Positions 32,090-43,801 of a DNA stretch of 64,000 bases are shown here, in pieces; within the stretch, counting starts at the first letter, position 1; the number at the start of each line of letters is the position of its first letter. The DNA lies in contig JAPYXD010000727.1 of assembly GCA_030998225.1 (NCBI GenBank), positions 6,076,001 to 6,140,000 of the forward strand, in the 5' to 3' direction. The stretch comes from Diplolepis rosae. Its lineage: Eukaryota > Arthropoda > Insecta > Hymenoptera > Diplolepididae. The notes below the pieces were generated by a model. The model was given only the letters and a program-made list of their open reading frames with translations. It was not told the origin of the DNA and made no database searches. A program made the position numbers and the translations under genes.

Positions 32090-33345
32090 TATACTATACT
32101 GTATGCCCTCTTCAAGTACTGCTTGCTGGCTAATGAGTCGGTCGCTTTGACGACATTAGTGTCTCTACTACTACTTCATGCATGTCACGAGCTCAGAATT
32201 GTACCTATATGCAAGAGGCAAGAGGGGAAAGGCGATACTAATAATTAATGGCGAAGTTACTTTGAAGTCAACTGTATCTGAGCTCTCGGCAGGTGCAAGT
32301 GCCCAAGGAAGCACCAAAGACCTGATGGAGTGCAAACAATCTTAGATATTGCATTATTCTATTAGAAATCTGTACCAAGAAACTAATAACCCTTTCAAGG
32401 TACATCATTTCCAAAATGGACATGAGCAGATACAAAAAAGTTGATTAGGTTAGAAGTTAATTGCTTTTGAATAGAGTCACCATTCTGGGAATCCTATAAG
32501 TTAGGTCAATTGAATAACTTGATCTCATGACCCAGTTATCAAAGTTGCAACTAATCAGGCAAGGAGAGAAACTCTGAAACTATGTGTCCCTTAAAGCTCA
32601 TCCAGGGTATCTAATTAAACTTGATAAAGTAAGACCTTGTCGAGTAAAGGGTCTAGAAAATCGAGAAATTTTTTAATTTTAAAGACTTTAACTTCTGTAA
32701 ACGTTTGAATTTATAGGCATCAGAGTGATCGATAAAACTTTAGATGCTTCCAATTTTAGTTACTATAAGAATTTTTTAATAGACACAAAATTTATCTTTG
32801 AAGATTTTATACCATAAACTTCTCGAATTTAATATGCTTGAAATTCAAATCTCTTTAAAAGTCTATGAGTTTTAAACAGCTTTTCATTTTAAGTTTTTCA
32901 AATTGAGGAACTTTTAAATTACACCTTCAAAAAGTTGGATGTTTTCAGTTCCAGATTTTAGATCTGTCCGGAGAAAAATGTACAGTAAAAACTTCTTGAT
33001 TACATGGTAAAAGTATTAGATTTCTTAAGAATATTCCTTACTTTCTTGAAAATTTACGAGTTCACAATGCTGTTATGAAGTTCTGACACTGTATTTTTCT
33101 AGTGAAGAGAGTTTAGAAGACTTTATTCATAAAAAGTTAACATTCTGAATTAAAAGCAAGAATTAATATTTAAAGTATTCTGAGTATGTATGCCACGTGT
33201 TTCAAATATTTGATTTTTCAGAAGATTCGAATTTCTACCGTTATTATTTATTAATTCAAAAAACAAGTTAGAAACTCTGACAAATTATAGTATTATATCC
33301 TCCTACAATGAGAGGTATGAGGCTATCTTTATAAATGAATTAGAA
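32090..33345. other. Unique stretch, no gene supported
   Basis: No open frame of note and no repeats noticed. Ends at the TTAA target of the following foldback element. Confidence 0.35.
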
Positions 33346-33349
33346 TTAA

Positions 33350-33926
33350 GGTAGTTGATCCACGAAAATTAGGCCTCAGGCAAAAATAGATAATTTTGCT
33401 TTCATGAATATTAATATTGAAGGGATCATTTGAAAGAGAAGAGATTATTTTCCAATAAAAAAATTTGAAACATCAAAATGTAATGCATTTAACCAATTTT
33501 ATTTTTACCCGAACTTTTTTCTTATCGCTTCATACCAAATTTTAAAAAAATGATGTGATTCTAATAAATCACGTATCATTTTTTCAGGAAAAAGATTCTC
33601 TACAACTCAACCGTTTCCAATTTTCTAAAATGAATAAACTATTACCAAATTCAGCAATTTGTTTATAAGAATTCTGTTTCAGAAAATTGATTTTTAATGA
33701 CTTTAGCTATGAAAGAATTTATTTCCAAACATTTGGAACGGTAAAGTTGTGAATATTCTTTTTTATAAAAAAATAATTCGTGATTTATTACAATCGCATA
33801 ATTTTGTAAAATTTGGTATGAAGCGATAAGGAAAAAAGTTCAGCAAAAATAAATAATAATATAGCCATTCTTGATAGCAACATTATCTATTTTTTCCTGA
33901 GGTCTAATTTTCGTGGATGAACTACC
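33350..33926. mobile_element. TTAA foldback element (family KP)
   Basis: TTAA-GGTAGTTGATCCACGAAAAT at the left (TTAA 33346-33349) and ATTTTCGTGGATGAACTACC-TTAA at the right (33927-33930). The right arm has an internal deletion near 33850 compared with the left arm. No coding potential. Confidence 0.85.
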
Positions 33927-33930
33927 TTAA

Positions 33931-34440
33931 CAAGACAAAAAATGTCTCTAACTAGAAAAAGCTGTTGCGTTAATCCCAGAATCGGTAGCAGTTAAAATCA
34001 GTTCCTTCCAGACGGTTAACACCGTTTAAATCTCGCTCCCGTAACACATATGGCTTTCCATTTTCCGGTCGGGTGGAAAGCTTCCTCAGTCTTTTCGGGG
34101 AGTTGGTGCGGCATTAGAAGACGTTTCGGCGGTTTGCCGTCTTAACGACGTCGTTATGAGCGCATCTCTGTCTGCATCTGTAGCTTCTGCTGGTGCACGT
34201 GTTACGCACATTGGTGTGACGCGTGCCCTAGCTACTGTTCAAGTAAACTCTCTCAAAACCATGCCGCCTTCAGTTTTAACGAGAGAACTCTCAGAAAGGT
34301 CTTTTAGACTCTCTCACACTCATTGACTTGCGTTATATCCTTCTATTAACCTATTAAAATCATTATTTCAATTTTCACGCTTGGTTCGGGTGTTGAATTT
34401 TGTTTGACCCTTTATCCAGATATCATCATATATATATATA
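33931..34440. other. Unique island
   Basis: GC-rich between 33990 and 34270. Ends in an AT dinucleotide run (about 34427-34448) where the next element inserted. Confidence 0.35.
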
Positions 34441-34446
34441 TATATA

Positions 34447-35500
34447 TACTGTTGTGCAAAAGTATCCGAGCGCCAATTTTTCATCAATCACATTAAAGCT
34501 CATAATCTTAATATATAATAGATCAAATAAATAACTTTTCTTCGAATCACGTGAAAGGTAATGAAATTTTTCATTCAGTGACTTAAAAACGAAGTGTTTT
34601 TGTGCAGTGTTAACAAAAATATTTCAAAAAAGTCAAAATTTCATAGTTTTTACCATTTTTGAATAACATTTAAAGTACTCTTTAACTCTGAATTAGTGAG
34701 AAGTCGGTCACTAATTTGCCTTAGTGAAAATCTCTACTAATCATTAGTTATTGTTCACTATTTCTTTTAGTAATTTTCAATTTTTCACTAAAGCTGTAGT
34801 GAAAAGTGACTAATGATTAGTAGGATTTTTCACTAAAGCAAATTAGTGACCGACCTCTCACTAGTTCAGATTTAGAGAATAATAAACTTTTCAAAGTTTT
34901 TTATCTATCACAAAGGTAGATTTACGGAAAATACCCAATACATAAGAAATAAACTGTAGTAATTTTTACCTGGATGCTGTAAAAGTTGAAATTTAGGGAA
35001 AGTTGTAAAAATTCAAATTCGTGAAATCATTGATTAAAAAAATAAAAAAATACTTTCAATGTATTTCTAAATTGCATATTTTATATTTTGTTTCTAATAA
35101 TTAATTTTCACAATTTGTAAAATCCGCTTTTTAGGTATAAGAATACTTTGAATTTTTACAACTTTGTTTCCCTAAATTACAACTTTTACAGCATCCAGGT
35201 AAAAATTATTACAGTTTTTTTCATATACCTCGGATATTTTCCGTAAACCTACCTTTGTGATAGATGGAGAAAAATTTTGAAAAGTTCATTACTTTAGGTA
35301 TTATTCAAAAATGGTAAAAACTATGAAATTTTGACTTTGTTTGCAATATTTTTGCTAATATTGCACAAAAATAGTTCGTTTTTGGGTTACTAAATGCAAA
35401 AATTTCATTACCTTTGACGTGAAAATCAGGAAAGGTAATTAATTTGATATATTATTAAAATTATGAGCGTATGAGTTAAGAATTTTTGTTAAACTACGTT
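34447..35500. mobile_element. Mariner-like foldback element (family J), copy 2
   Basis: Left end TA-TACTGTTGTGCAAAAGTATC matches family J. Inverted inner arms: TGAAATTTTTCATTCAGTGA against its diverged partner near 35400, and TGAATAACATTTAAAGTA against TACTTTAGGTATTATTCA. The right terminus is not clear; it appears truncated near 35500. The left arm contains a MITE absent from the right arm. Confidence 0.6.
34678..34879. mobile_element. TA-flanked MITE (CTCTCTAAATC family), copy 4
   Basis: Ends CTCTTTAACTCTGAATTAGT and ACTAGTTCAGATTTAGAGAA. TA on both sides (34676-34677, 34880-34881). The opposite arm of the host foldback reads AAAGTAATGAAC, giving the empty site with one TA. Interior has inverted CAAATTAGTGACCGAC arms. 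Confidence 0.75.
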
Positions 35501-35627
35501 TCAATTTTGGGAAAACCTTTAATATTAAGAATTTTTCGCCGCGTAATATTGGACTAACGTTTTATATCATTTTTCGAATTGTTAGTATTTTGATTGCGAA
35601 AAATTTCCAGTCCGCTAGGAATAATTG

Positions 35628-36121
35628 CACTGTTAGAAATTTCTAGCGTAATTTCCCGAAGCACGTGACTGAAGTTTTATTCCGTTACAGTTTCGTAAAA
35701 TCAAGATAACATTTTAGAAAATTCAGTTACTTTTTATTAAATTTCAGAAACAATTTCTTAATTTTTAGTTACAGTATTAAATACTCTGAAACTTGTATCT
35801 GGAAATTCTGAAACTTGTAACAAGAATAATTTTACGTTTTGGGAAACTGAAGTTTTATGCAGTTACATGTAACTGAAACTTTTGTTAGTTTCGTAATTTT
35901 ATGATATCTTTAATAAAAATTATTTTATAATTTGGTAGTTTAAAGATAAATTTTATGAAAATTCAGTTGAGTTGCACAATATTAAGAAAAATGTCAGAAA
36001 TTTCAGTACATTTTTCGCAATTTTAAGATACTTTTACTCAAAACCATAAATATCGTCAAATTTTACGATACCCTTACAACATAATTTTTTTTTTTTTTAA
36101 TTCCGAACATTTTTAACACTT
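35628..36121. mobile_element. Tc1/mariner-type MITE (family F), copy 4
   Basis: Left CACTGTTAGAAATTTCTAGC, right GAACATTTTTAACACTT. The flanks rejoin to GGTGCAATGGTAATTATTCC-like sequence as seen uninterrupted at about 23730, so the insertion site is readable as one TA. A T run of 15 lies near 36085. Confidence 0.65.
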
Positions 36122-36239
36122 TACCAATGCACCTTGATTTTCCCTAAATTCCTAATATTTTTTAGAATGATCATTACAAAATAAAAAATATATTGCTATG
36201 AAAAGTTTCTCCATGTGCCAGTGCAAACAACGAAAAAGA

Positions 36240-37700
36240 CGTGAACGAAAAAAAGGAGTCAATTAATGTGGACTGGAGCATGTAAGAAGCACATTAATGT
36301 GAAGGGAGACATAGAAACTAATTCGAGCTTATCGTCTGCAAGTAAAGGGGCACGATTTAGTCGAAAGCTTTTTATGTCCTTTGCAAGAAGTCTTCCCTTT
36401 TGCAGGGGTTTGGGAGTCGCTTTGGGAGGTCCAAAGTCTCTCTTCCTACTCACTATTTCATCCCTTTCTATCTTTCTGGTTTTGCAACTTCTCCTGCACT
36501 CAGACTGTCCAAGAGCGCTTAGGGATCCGCGTACCCTCAATCCTCTCTATCCCTCTTGGTTAGATCTCCTGCCTCACCTCGCAACATCCCTCTTTCCTGT
36601 CCTACACACAGTCTATTCGATGGGACAGTATCCCCCTGTGCTCCAATTACGAGAAGGAATGCTCATTTGGGACACGGCAGGGGACTCGTAACAGACAGCG
36701 ACCACTCTAAACTATTATCGGACCCTCCCTTCATCGCTCTCCACTGTCTACTACTTTTTTATTCTCTTGAATCGCGGACTCTAATTCTGAAAAGAGCTCT
36801 TTGCGGAACTCCAAAATATCAAGGGGATCTCTTCAATCAGAAATGGAAACTTAGATTTAAGACTCTTGAAAGTAGGAAGAGAGAATAAAAACTGTTAGTT
36901 GAAGTATGGTTAGTTTTATGGTGATGTGAACATGAAAGCAGGTAAAAATTTAAATTAGTACATGACTGAAGTATTTTTATCACTCTATCGTTTAATTTTA
37001 TTGCGCAATAATTCTCGCAATTTTTTACACCTTTCGTGAAGTTTTTATGGCCCGAATCTGATTTCTTGGAAAATCCGATTAGCTACGATCGAATTCTAGC
37101 TATTAATTACAGAATTCATTAAGTCCGTATCAGGATCCGGATCGAGTTTGCGATAATATGCGAGGAGAGCGTATCGCAGGACACGCGTTCTCTAATTAAA
37201 AAAAAGAGATTATAGATGCAGAACTGAAAAGTGTAGAGATGTGGACTCATTGTAAGTTCGAGATTTCAGATGTGGACAACACCGTGTTCCCGTTCAGCAT
37301 TCCTTTCTGGATATTAATTCACCGAACGTCAAACGATTCACACGCTCAGAATTTCATTCTTTTAATCTCGGCAATTAAAAATATAATCACTTCTTACACG
37401 CTAACTGCAATTAGGATTTCGCCTCACGTAGGTCGTAATTTAGTTTTCCTATATTCCTTTCGTTTACTCTCATTCCCGTCCTATTTCCCTTTTGTTCATC
37501 CCGACTCCACTCTCATATGGAATATCTTTCTCTCGTAGCTCGAAAATAATTTTTAATCGGAATAAGCATTTTTAAGATAAAATCTGGCAAAGTTAAGGAT
37601 TATTATGCTTTTTATTAAAATTTCCAAATTGTCTTTGAGATTATTATTATATATTATTTCAAATTAATTAGTTGAGTTTGAAATTTCTGCCACTGCTTTC
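36240..37700. other. Unique stretch, no gene supported
   Basis: Pyrimidine-rich on the plus strand from 36430 to 36790. Frames of 60-141 codons overlap in all phases there (36259-36888). This suits low-complexity composition rather than coding. No domain recognised. Confidence 0.35.
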
Positions 37701-37715
37701 ATTATCGGAGAATCA

Positions 37716-37805
37716 CTAGTCGTGTATCAGATAGGATACGTTGCCGGCAATCGAGAGACCTGGGCTCAAATCCCAGCGCAGTCGAAAGCGTTTTTTTTTC
37801 CACAG
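37716..37805 (+). repeat. tRNA-like SINE remnant
   Basis: A-box-like TATCAGATAGG at about 37725-37735, then GCCGGCAATCGAGAGACC, then a T-arm-like CTGGGCTCAAATCCCAG (five-pair stem), then GCGCAGTCGAAAGCG and a T run. The second half matches 9410-9458. It abuts a family D fragment. Confidence 0.55.
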
Positions 37806-38729
37806 AAATTTAGTACCTTTATTTATAAAAGTTTTAAGTTTTTATTTTAAATTCCAGCACCTTTATGTATTTTTAAAGTAACAATTTTGAGTGTTTTGGG
37901 CATTTTTTGACATTTTTTTACTTTGAATAACTTTTTTGTTTTTTAACCATTGATGACATAATTATTTTTTAATTTTGTTCTTTACAATATGTGTCAACTT
38001 TCTGGCTTTTGAAAAAAGGTACTCTCTAAATCTGAATCAGTCAAATTTTCACTGATTGAATTAGTGATTTGCCTTTTCACTGTCAAATCAGTCAATTTTC
38101 ACTGAAATAATCAGTCAAATTGCAGTGATAATCAGTAGATTTTGACTGATTCAAATTTAAAGAGTAACATGACTGAAAAAAAGTTACAAACAACATAAAA
38201 TTAAAAAATAATAAAAATATCCCGAAATATAAAAATGTTTGTAGTTAATTTTTCAACTAGAATACTTCCCATACCTAAAAATATTGATAGTATAACAAAG
38301 AAAGAATAAGAGCTAAAAATTTCAAACGCTTGTGTCTAATAATTTAGATTGTATTGAAACATATGTTGCAACAAACACGGAAAACCACAACTTACGTGAA
38401 ACGGAATTTGAAGAAAAGTCTTGTAGTGAAGCCTTAATACACCTAGTATCAGGCAGCAACATTCTGTTACTAAATCATATATCTATATACATAAAGGCAA
38501 TATATATATATTGTGTTTTTATAGGGATACCTGTTATATACTATTTTCTATACAATTCAGAAATATTAGTAAATAATTTTAATAGTAATTTATATTTTTC
38601 CAAGGAAAAAATGAGATTGGTGTGAAAAATTACACACATGCTGAGAAAATTATAGAGAATAAAAAAATAACAATTTTGGAAATTGAAAAAAAAAATAAAA
38701 GAAATACCAATTAAAGGTGGCGAATCCCC
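37806..38729. mobile_element. Family D element, left end missing
   Basis: Right end AAAGGTGGCGAATCCCC followed by TTAG. Contains inner family D sequence (38282-38640) that is inverted relative to 19489-19735, and a MITE at 38022. A 97-codon plus frame (38332-38625) falls in the inner part and has no recognisable domain. Confidence 0.65.
38022..38164. mobile_element. TA-flanked MITE (CTCTCTAAATC family), copy 5, 143 bp
   Basis: CTCTCTAAATCTGAATCAGT … TGATTCAAATTTAAAGAG with TA either side (38020-38021, 38165-38166). Other family D copies read AAGGTAACATGACTG uninterrupted (26335), the empty site with a single TA. Confidence 0.85.
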
Positions 38730-38734
38730 TTAGG

Positions 38735-39540
38735 AAATTTTCATTTCAAGTAGTCATGTGTAAACTAATTACAAAAAGGCCACACGTATTGGAAAGCGAG
38801 TACTAATGAAATAAATGTCTACCGTGGGCGGTTCTTTCTCTTGCTTCTTGCGATTCGATACGTTCTAACGTTCCTTGAATTTAAGAAACGGCCCATGGGT
38901 GTATAATTACCACATGTCTTGCACGTAATATGAGTGGGCGGTACGCTCTTCGCGAAAGAGAAAGAAAGAAGAATGTAACGGATGCAGTAAGCATAGAATG
39001 ACAAGGTAAAAGGACCGGTCATAATTATCTTTTTTTAAGATCTTGAAGTAGCAGCAAATATTTTTTGAAAACTCAAGATAACAAGCCTTTACATTCTACA
39101 ATTATTCAAGGCTGATAGCAAGACTTAATAAACTCTCTATTCCCTAGAATGGAGATAACAATGTTGATTCGGAAGAAAAACTCAACTCCTGCTCAAAGTG
39201 CATTCAGTCCAGCGTTTTGTTTGCTCAAGACCTGAAATCTCGATCCCAAAATGACTTATTTGTTTTTTCTGTTAGAACCAGTAAACAGGACATGAAGAAT
39301 CATTTTAAAATAATTTAGAAGAAAAAGAATTTACTCTGTAAATATTTTTAATAGTTTTTATACCCCTGCTTTTATTTACCTAAATTACTTAAATTAGCAC
39401 ATTTTCAAGCTTGGAAATAATTTTTCTCTAAAACTGAGTTCTTTTCTAGCAATCATATATTTTTTCAACAAATATTAGAATTTTTGTATAAAGATATTTT
39501 TTAAACTCACAACCGTGGTCAACATTCCAGTTTGAAATGA
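38735..39540. other. Unique stretch, no gene supported
   Basis: Minus frame at 38819-39022 has no motif. Lies on the 3' side (minus strand) of the second ratchet site. Confidence 0.3.
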
Positions 39541-39544
39541 TTAA

Positions 39545-39592
39545 AGATAACTTGGATGCTTACCTGAAACACAGAAAAAAATTTTGGTTAAT
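39545..39592 (-). promoter_or_regulatory. Putative recursive splice (ratchet) site
   Basis: Minus strand: a TTAAC branch-like word, pyrimidine tract TTTTTTTCTGTGTTTCAG, immediately GTAAGCATCCAAG. Junction between 39564 and 39563. TTTCAGGTAAGCATCC is identical to the site at 5898/5899. The sequence outside those bases differs, which argues against simple repeat copies. Confidence 0.6.
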
Positions 39593-39599
39593 AACAGAG

Positions 39600-40064
39600 G
39601 CAATAGATATGAATTTTGAAATTATTGATAATTAGATTTGATAATAAATTGATTTTAAAATGTTAGACTGATAAAAGGACACTACCGAAATTCAATTATA
39701 GATCGCCATTTCGTAATGAAACGAAAATCGCTGACAGTCAAGAATGGATGATATCCGTTTAATTTTGCAGTGTAAATTGGTAGGCATTTTGTACAAGTCA
39801 GTTGCAACGAACGGCCGCCAGGATGTGTTATGGGTTCATTTTGCGTTATCGCCTCGTTGAAATTAAGGTTCACCACGCGTCCCATTTATATGCACGCACT
39901 TTCCCACACACCGCAAATTGGCACACACGCACACGTATATATTTATTCGTGAGTCACGCACACATCCCCAATAGTTTGATCGGAAGCGTGATCGCACATG
40001 GTTAAGTCTACATATATATACGAGTGCATTAACATTGTTGGTATGTACGCGTTTCTCGAATCAC
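39600..40064. other. Unique segment
   Basis: Short antisense frames at 39682-40005 show nothing recognisable. Contains ACACACGCACACG-type dinucleotide texture near 39900-39960. Confidence 0.3.
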
Positions 40065-40271
40065 TCATTCATTCACAAAACTGAACATGATGCTGATGTC
40101 CACCACAGGAATGTTATCCCTGAGTATAACACCATCCGTATCGTAAAAATCTAATCTTTTGGACAGATCGATCGATCGATCAACAGAAAAGGGCTGGTGC
40201 AACCTCCAAATTCTTCTCCTGCCCTCAGGTGTAACGTCGAGACAACCAATAATAAACTCTTTCATTTTCAT
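40065..40271 (-). CDS. Orphan coding-like segment, 68 codons
   Basis: Minus-strand frame from ATG at 40271-40269 to TGA at 40067-40065. Protein-like composition: MKMKEFIIGCLDVTPEGRRR, then IWRLHQPFSVDRSIDL, then DFYDTDGVILRDNIPVVDIS. A GATC run (about 40166-40181) lies inside. No family recognised, no signal peptide or membrane segment. Short for an independent gene; could be a host exon in the minus-strand transcript implied by the ratchet sites, or a fragment of an integrated element. Confidence 0.3.
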   Translation of the reverse strand: MKMKEFIIGCLDVTPEGRRRIWRLHQPFSVDRSIDLSKRLDFYDTDGVILRDNIPVVDISIMFSFVNE

Positions 40272-40540
40272 AATTTATTCCATTTTTTTTACAAGTCATA
40301 ACGGAAGATTTCTAAACTATTAAACATTAGGCCAGAAATAATTAGTCACATTAGTTAACAGGCAATTACACAATATTTGATTTGGAATAATTATACACCG
40401 TTTGAAATGTCAGTTGTATATTAGAAACTTTAATGGCTCTTGATAAAAATAACAAAATTTACTTTTCTACAACGAAAAATGTTTAAAATAAAATAAAAAA
40501 TATAGATTACTTTTGGTTTAGACAATGAAAAAATCTGCCT
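40272..40540. other. AT-rich spacer
   Basis: Nothing recognised between the orphan frame and the following family C copy. Confidence 0.3.
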
Positions 40541-40544
40541 GTTT

Positions 40545-41365
40545 TGTGGGCACATTCTCACCGCGCGCTTAGCTCCTAAGTTTGAGCTCGGTCTTATATT
40601 CTATTTGATATTGAAGCTTAAGTCAATTTTATAATATTGTAGATCTGATTTGCATTTTCACAAAGTTACTACATCTTTTGATTTCAAATGAAAAAGGAAA
40701 TTCAATTAACTTAAGGCTTTATCAGCCTTAAGACACTCGCGCTTCGCGCTCGATTTTCTATAATTTTCTAATAATTTACAAGAATAAAATAATTTATTTT
40801 CTTACAAATATCTCTAAAAGGAAAAACAATTATACATATTTTGGTTAAAAAATCGAATTTTTTTATTTTCAATAGTGTTTTTTTAAATCAAAACATAAAA
40901 TATACATCTTGTCCAATAATGTTGCATATAGAATTTGAATTTAATCGTATTTTTTGAAATTAAAATGAAAAATATACGTTTTATCAGAAACTATGTCAGA
41001 TAAAATTTGTAGATCTTATTGAAACAAAAAATTTTGCAAACTTACGTTTTTTTCGTATTTCACATATTATTGTTAAAGAATTGAATTTTGGATTTTTAAT
41101 AGTATTTTTTCAAATTAAGAAGAAAAATATACATCTTATAAAAAAATATTGCGAATAAAACTTGTGGATCTTTATGTAGTAAACAATTTCGTATTACAAC
41201 TTTTTTTTCATATTTTGTATAATTTAACTGGAAATTGGAATTTAAATATTGACTTTTTTCTGACTCAGGGGGTTTCAAAACGCAAAGATTTGATGAAAAT
41301 TCCAAAAGTGATTTATCACATAAAACCAATACCTTCTCATATAATAAGAATGTAAAAAAAATGTC
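40545..41365. mobile_element. Family C repeat
   Basis: Begins CTGTTTTGTGGGCACATTCT, CCGCGCGCTTAGC, later CTCGCGCTTCGCGCTCG. Subunits with TTTTTTCGTATTTCACATAT follow, ending at CTTCTCATATAATAAGAATG. Inverted with respect to 60822-62147. Frames at 41096-41398 occur in the same family phase at 16169 and reflect the repeat. Confidence 0.65.
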
Positions 41366-41639
41366 GATATATTTTGCTAAAATTGAATCTTTTTTCATTT
41401 TTCAACCCAAAAGTAGTCTATCTACGTCCAATTTCATCTTCTCTGCCATTTCCCAAAATTTGGAAAAAAATTTTTTATGAATTTTGGAACAAACATGTAG
41501 AAACCTAAAATCTTTAATATTCGCTAATTTGCTAAGTATCACATGCCCTTAATTTAAAAATAGAAGGCTAGAAGTAATAATTGGTCTTTCCGGTTTAGAA
41601 TACTAACAAATGAAATTCCAAGTGTTTGAGTTGGCAGTA

Positions 41640-42015
41640 AGTTCGTTGACCCGGGTGGAAATTTACAACCAGCTTGGTATCGCGCCAGTACCGCAGAAGA
41701 ATTTGCAGTACTGGCGCGGTACTGGCATAGTGCTGGCATAAGCACGGCCTACCACCGGCGCGGCTCCTGAAGGTAACTTGGTTGGAAATCGTCCATTTGT
41801 ACTGGCGCGGTACTGGACACCGGTACCATGCCGAGGGTACCATTCCAGCACTGAAGTCTGTACTGGTTCAGTACTGGCATTACTCCGAAGTCGGTTGTTA
41901 GCCGACATTTGGTCTCAGGACTGGGGCTGTACCATGCCAGTACCGCGCCAACCCTCGGCCCGGTACCCAACTCTCCAGTACAGGCATTGGTCCTTCTTTA
42001 CAACTGACGCGGTAC
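41640..42015. repeat. GC-rich cluster of GTACTGG motifs
   Basis: Clearly GC-rich in an AT-rich setting. TACTGGCGCGGTACTGG or close variants occur near 41710, 41800 and 41856, and in the complement (CCAGTACCGCGCC) near 41690 and 41940. Many overlapping frames on both strands result from the composition. May be a DNA-transposon end region or a remnant of horizontally acquired DNA. No ends identified. Confidence 0.6.
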
Positions 42016-42019
42016 TCTG

Positions 42020-42950
42020 CCGTTTATAAATACTGACATGAATCCGACTTTTCCACCTGGAGAAGAGCAATGCTGAGTTCTGAGTTTCATGCAGCGTCGT
42101 GTCGAAAGAATTTGCCTGCAGCCGCAAATGGAGAATCTGCATGTCGAAGATAAAACCTCTGCTATTATTTCGACGTATATTTTGATTTCGCCGAATGTAA
42201 ACGGTATTATGAACGCAAGATTCTACGAGTAGTCAGGAGGAAATATAATTACTGTTTAGCAATTCTTGGTTGATCGAACAATATTTTTCCTGACTGAAGT
42301 ATGGTTGATGTAGGAGCACGCGAGTGGCCACATCTTCATGCAACTTGTCTCAGTGTGCTCTGGAATAATTTACGAGGGCGCATACGTTTCTTGTATCGAC
42401 TCCCGCGTTCTTCTCGACAGTCGTGCTTAAGAATGCGTCCTTAATGAGATAATGAGTACTTTTATTTTATATATGTAACGACAGCGAATCGAGGCACACT
42501 CTCGAACACGAAGTAGTCAAGGGCGCAGCTAGCATGTGCCCGCGCTCGTTACACGCCTAATTAAAGCGACAAATTGCTTGGCGAGAAATAAATGTTTGTA
42601 CTGTTAATCACTCGTCGCTCTCCCCCTTTAGTAAAAGCAGAAGCCAGACGTAGCTCAAAGCCTTCTCTAACAGCTTGCACTACTCTGACATGATTAGTCC
42701 AAACTCTCAATCTTAAGTTTACTGTAAATGTCAATTAAAAAGCTCCCTTTACCAGTCGAAACTCTGATGAGAGCAAATTTTCATCTCACATCAGGCTAGT
42801 TTACATACACTATTTTTATTCCATCATTTTTACTTCTTTATCTGCTTATGAGAATTATGCAAAGTGTCTTGATCTGACACACCCAGAAAAAAGTTTTATT
42901 TGACTTTGAGAACTTACGTTTTCAAGCTTTTTTGAATAAAAGGAATTTTT
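42020..42950. other. Unique stretch, no gene supported
   Basis: Moderate GC between 42290 and 42660, with no frame of interest. Confidence 0.3.
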
Positions 42951-42980
42951 TGTCGGCCGTAAACCGAAATTTAGCCTTTT

Positions 42981-43076
42981 CGGTGTCTTTTTCGTGCGGA
43001 AAGTTGATTTTCCGCACACTTAAAATTTTCCCGCACTAGTGCGGGAAAATAAACTTTCCGCACTAAAAAGACACCG
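42981..43076. repeat. Nested palindrome built from GTGCGG sites
   Basis: A perfect 26-bp palindrome at 43025-43050 (half-site AGTGCGGGAAAAT) is flanked by a GTGCGGAAAGTT / TTTTCCGCACAC pair on the left and by AACTTTCCGCAC on the right. The outer CGGTGTCTTTTTCGTGCGGA and its partner TCCGCACTAAAAAGACACCG also pair. In all, five GTGCGG words in alternating orientation within 96 bp. Confidence 0.85.
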
Positions 43077-43560
43077 ACTCGACTAACTTTTGGTATAAAG
43101 CGAACAAAAAACATCGATCATATCACGTACGGAACGTATTTTAAAGCGAGACTCGCTCTTGCGTTAAAAAAAATATTTTTTTGATTAAAATACAATACTG
43201 GCAAAAACTTAAGAAATAATTAATTTTATTACCTTGAACGAAGAAATTTTTTTCTTTGAATTAAAGAAAATATTTATGTGGATTACTTTACGCACGGAGA
43301 AATATATAGAACTCACAAACTTGTTTTTGCGGTTTCAAGAAAATTTCAGTTCTTTTTACAAAAAGTTTTGTCAATGCAAAAATCAATAACAAACTCTTTT
43401 GTTAGTTCAACAAATAGGTTTGTTGAGAAAACTGAAAATTTGTTGGGAAAGGAAAAAAGTTTTGTCAGTTCTATATCAACAATCTGGTTAGTTAATACAA
43501 CAATTTTTTTTTCTCCGTGCGTATGTACTATGCGACCTCGAATACATTCATTTCTTTAAG

Positions 43561-43797
43561 ATAATTTTGCTTTCAAGAATAGCAATATTATTATTGAAGG
43601 GCTAATTTGAACGCAAAAAGATTATTTTCCAGGAAAAAAATTTGAAACATAAAAAAATAATTAGTTAGGTTTTGTAAAAAATATATAGAAATTACTAATT
43701 TTAATATTTATATAAGCCGGACAAATTTTGAAAAAATAATGCATTTAACAAAATTATCTATTTTTACCTGAGATTTAATTTTTGCTGATGAACTACC
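43561..43797. mobile_element. KP family remnant, TTAA at right
   Basis: Starts mid-arm (ATAATTTTGCTTTCAAGAAT) and ends GATGAACTACC-TTAA (43798-43801). The centre is largely deleted. Confidence 0.65.
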
Positions 43798-43801
43798 TTA
43801 A

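Noticed and set aside
34960..34980. Other CAGGTAA words (complement TTACCTG at 28515, 34968, 43768) as ratchet sites
   Set aside because: They lack the G after GTAA (GTAAAT or GTAAAA) and lie inside repeats.
36259..36888. Cluster of frames up to 141 codons in several phases
   Set aside because: Overlapping in all phases on a pyrimidine-rich strand. No single frame shows domain or codon evidence.
41554..42142. Six overlapping frames in the GC-rich island
   Set aside because: GC-rich repeats lack stop codons by chance. Frames overlap on both strands without motifs.
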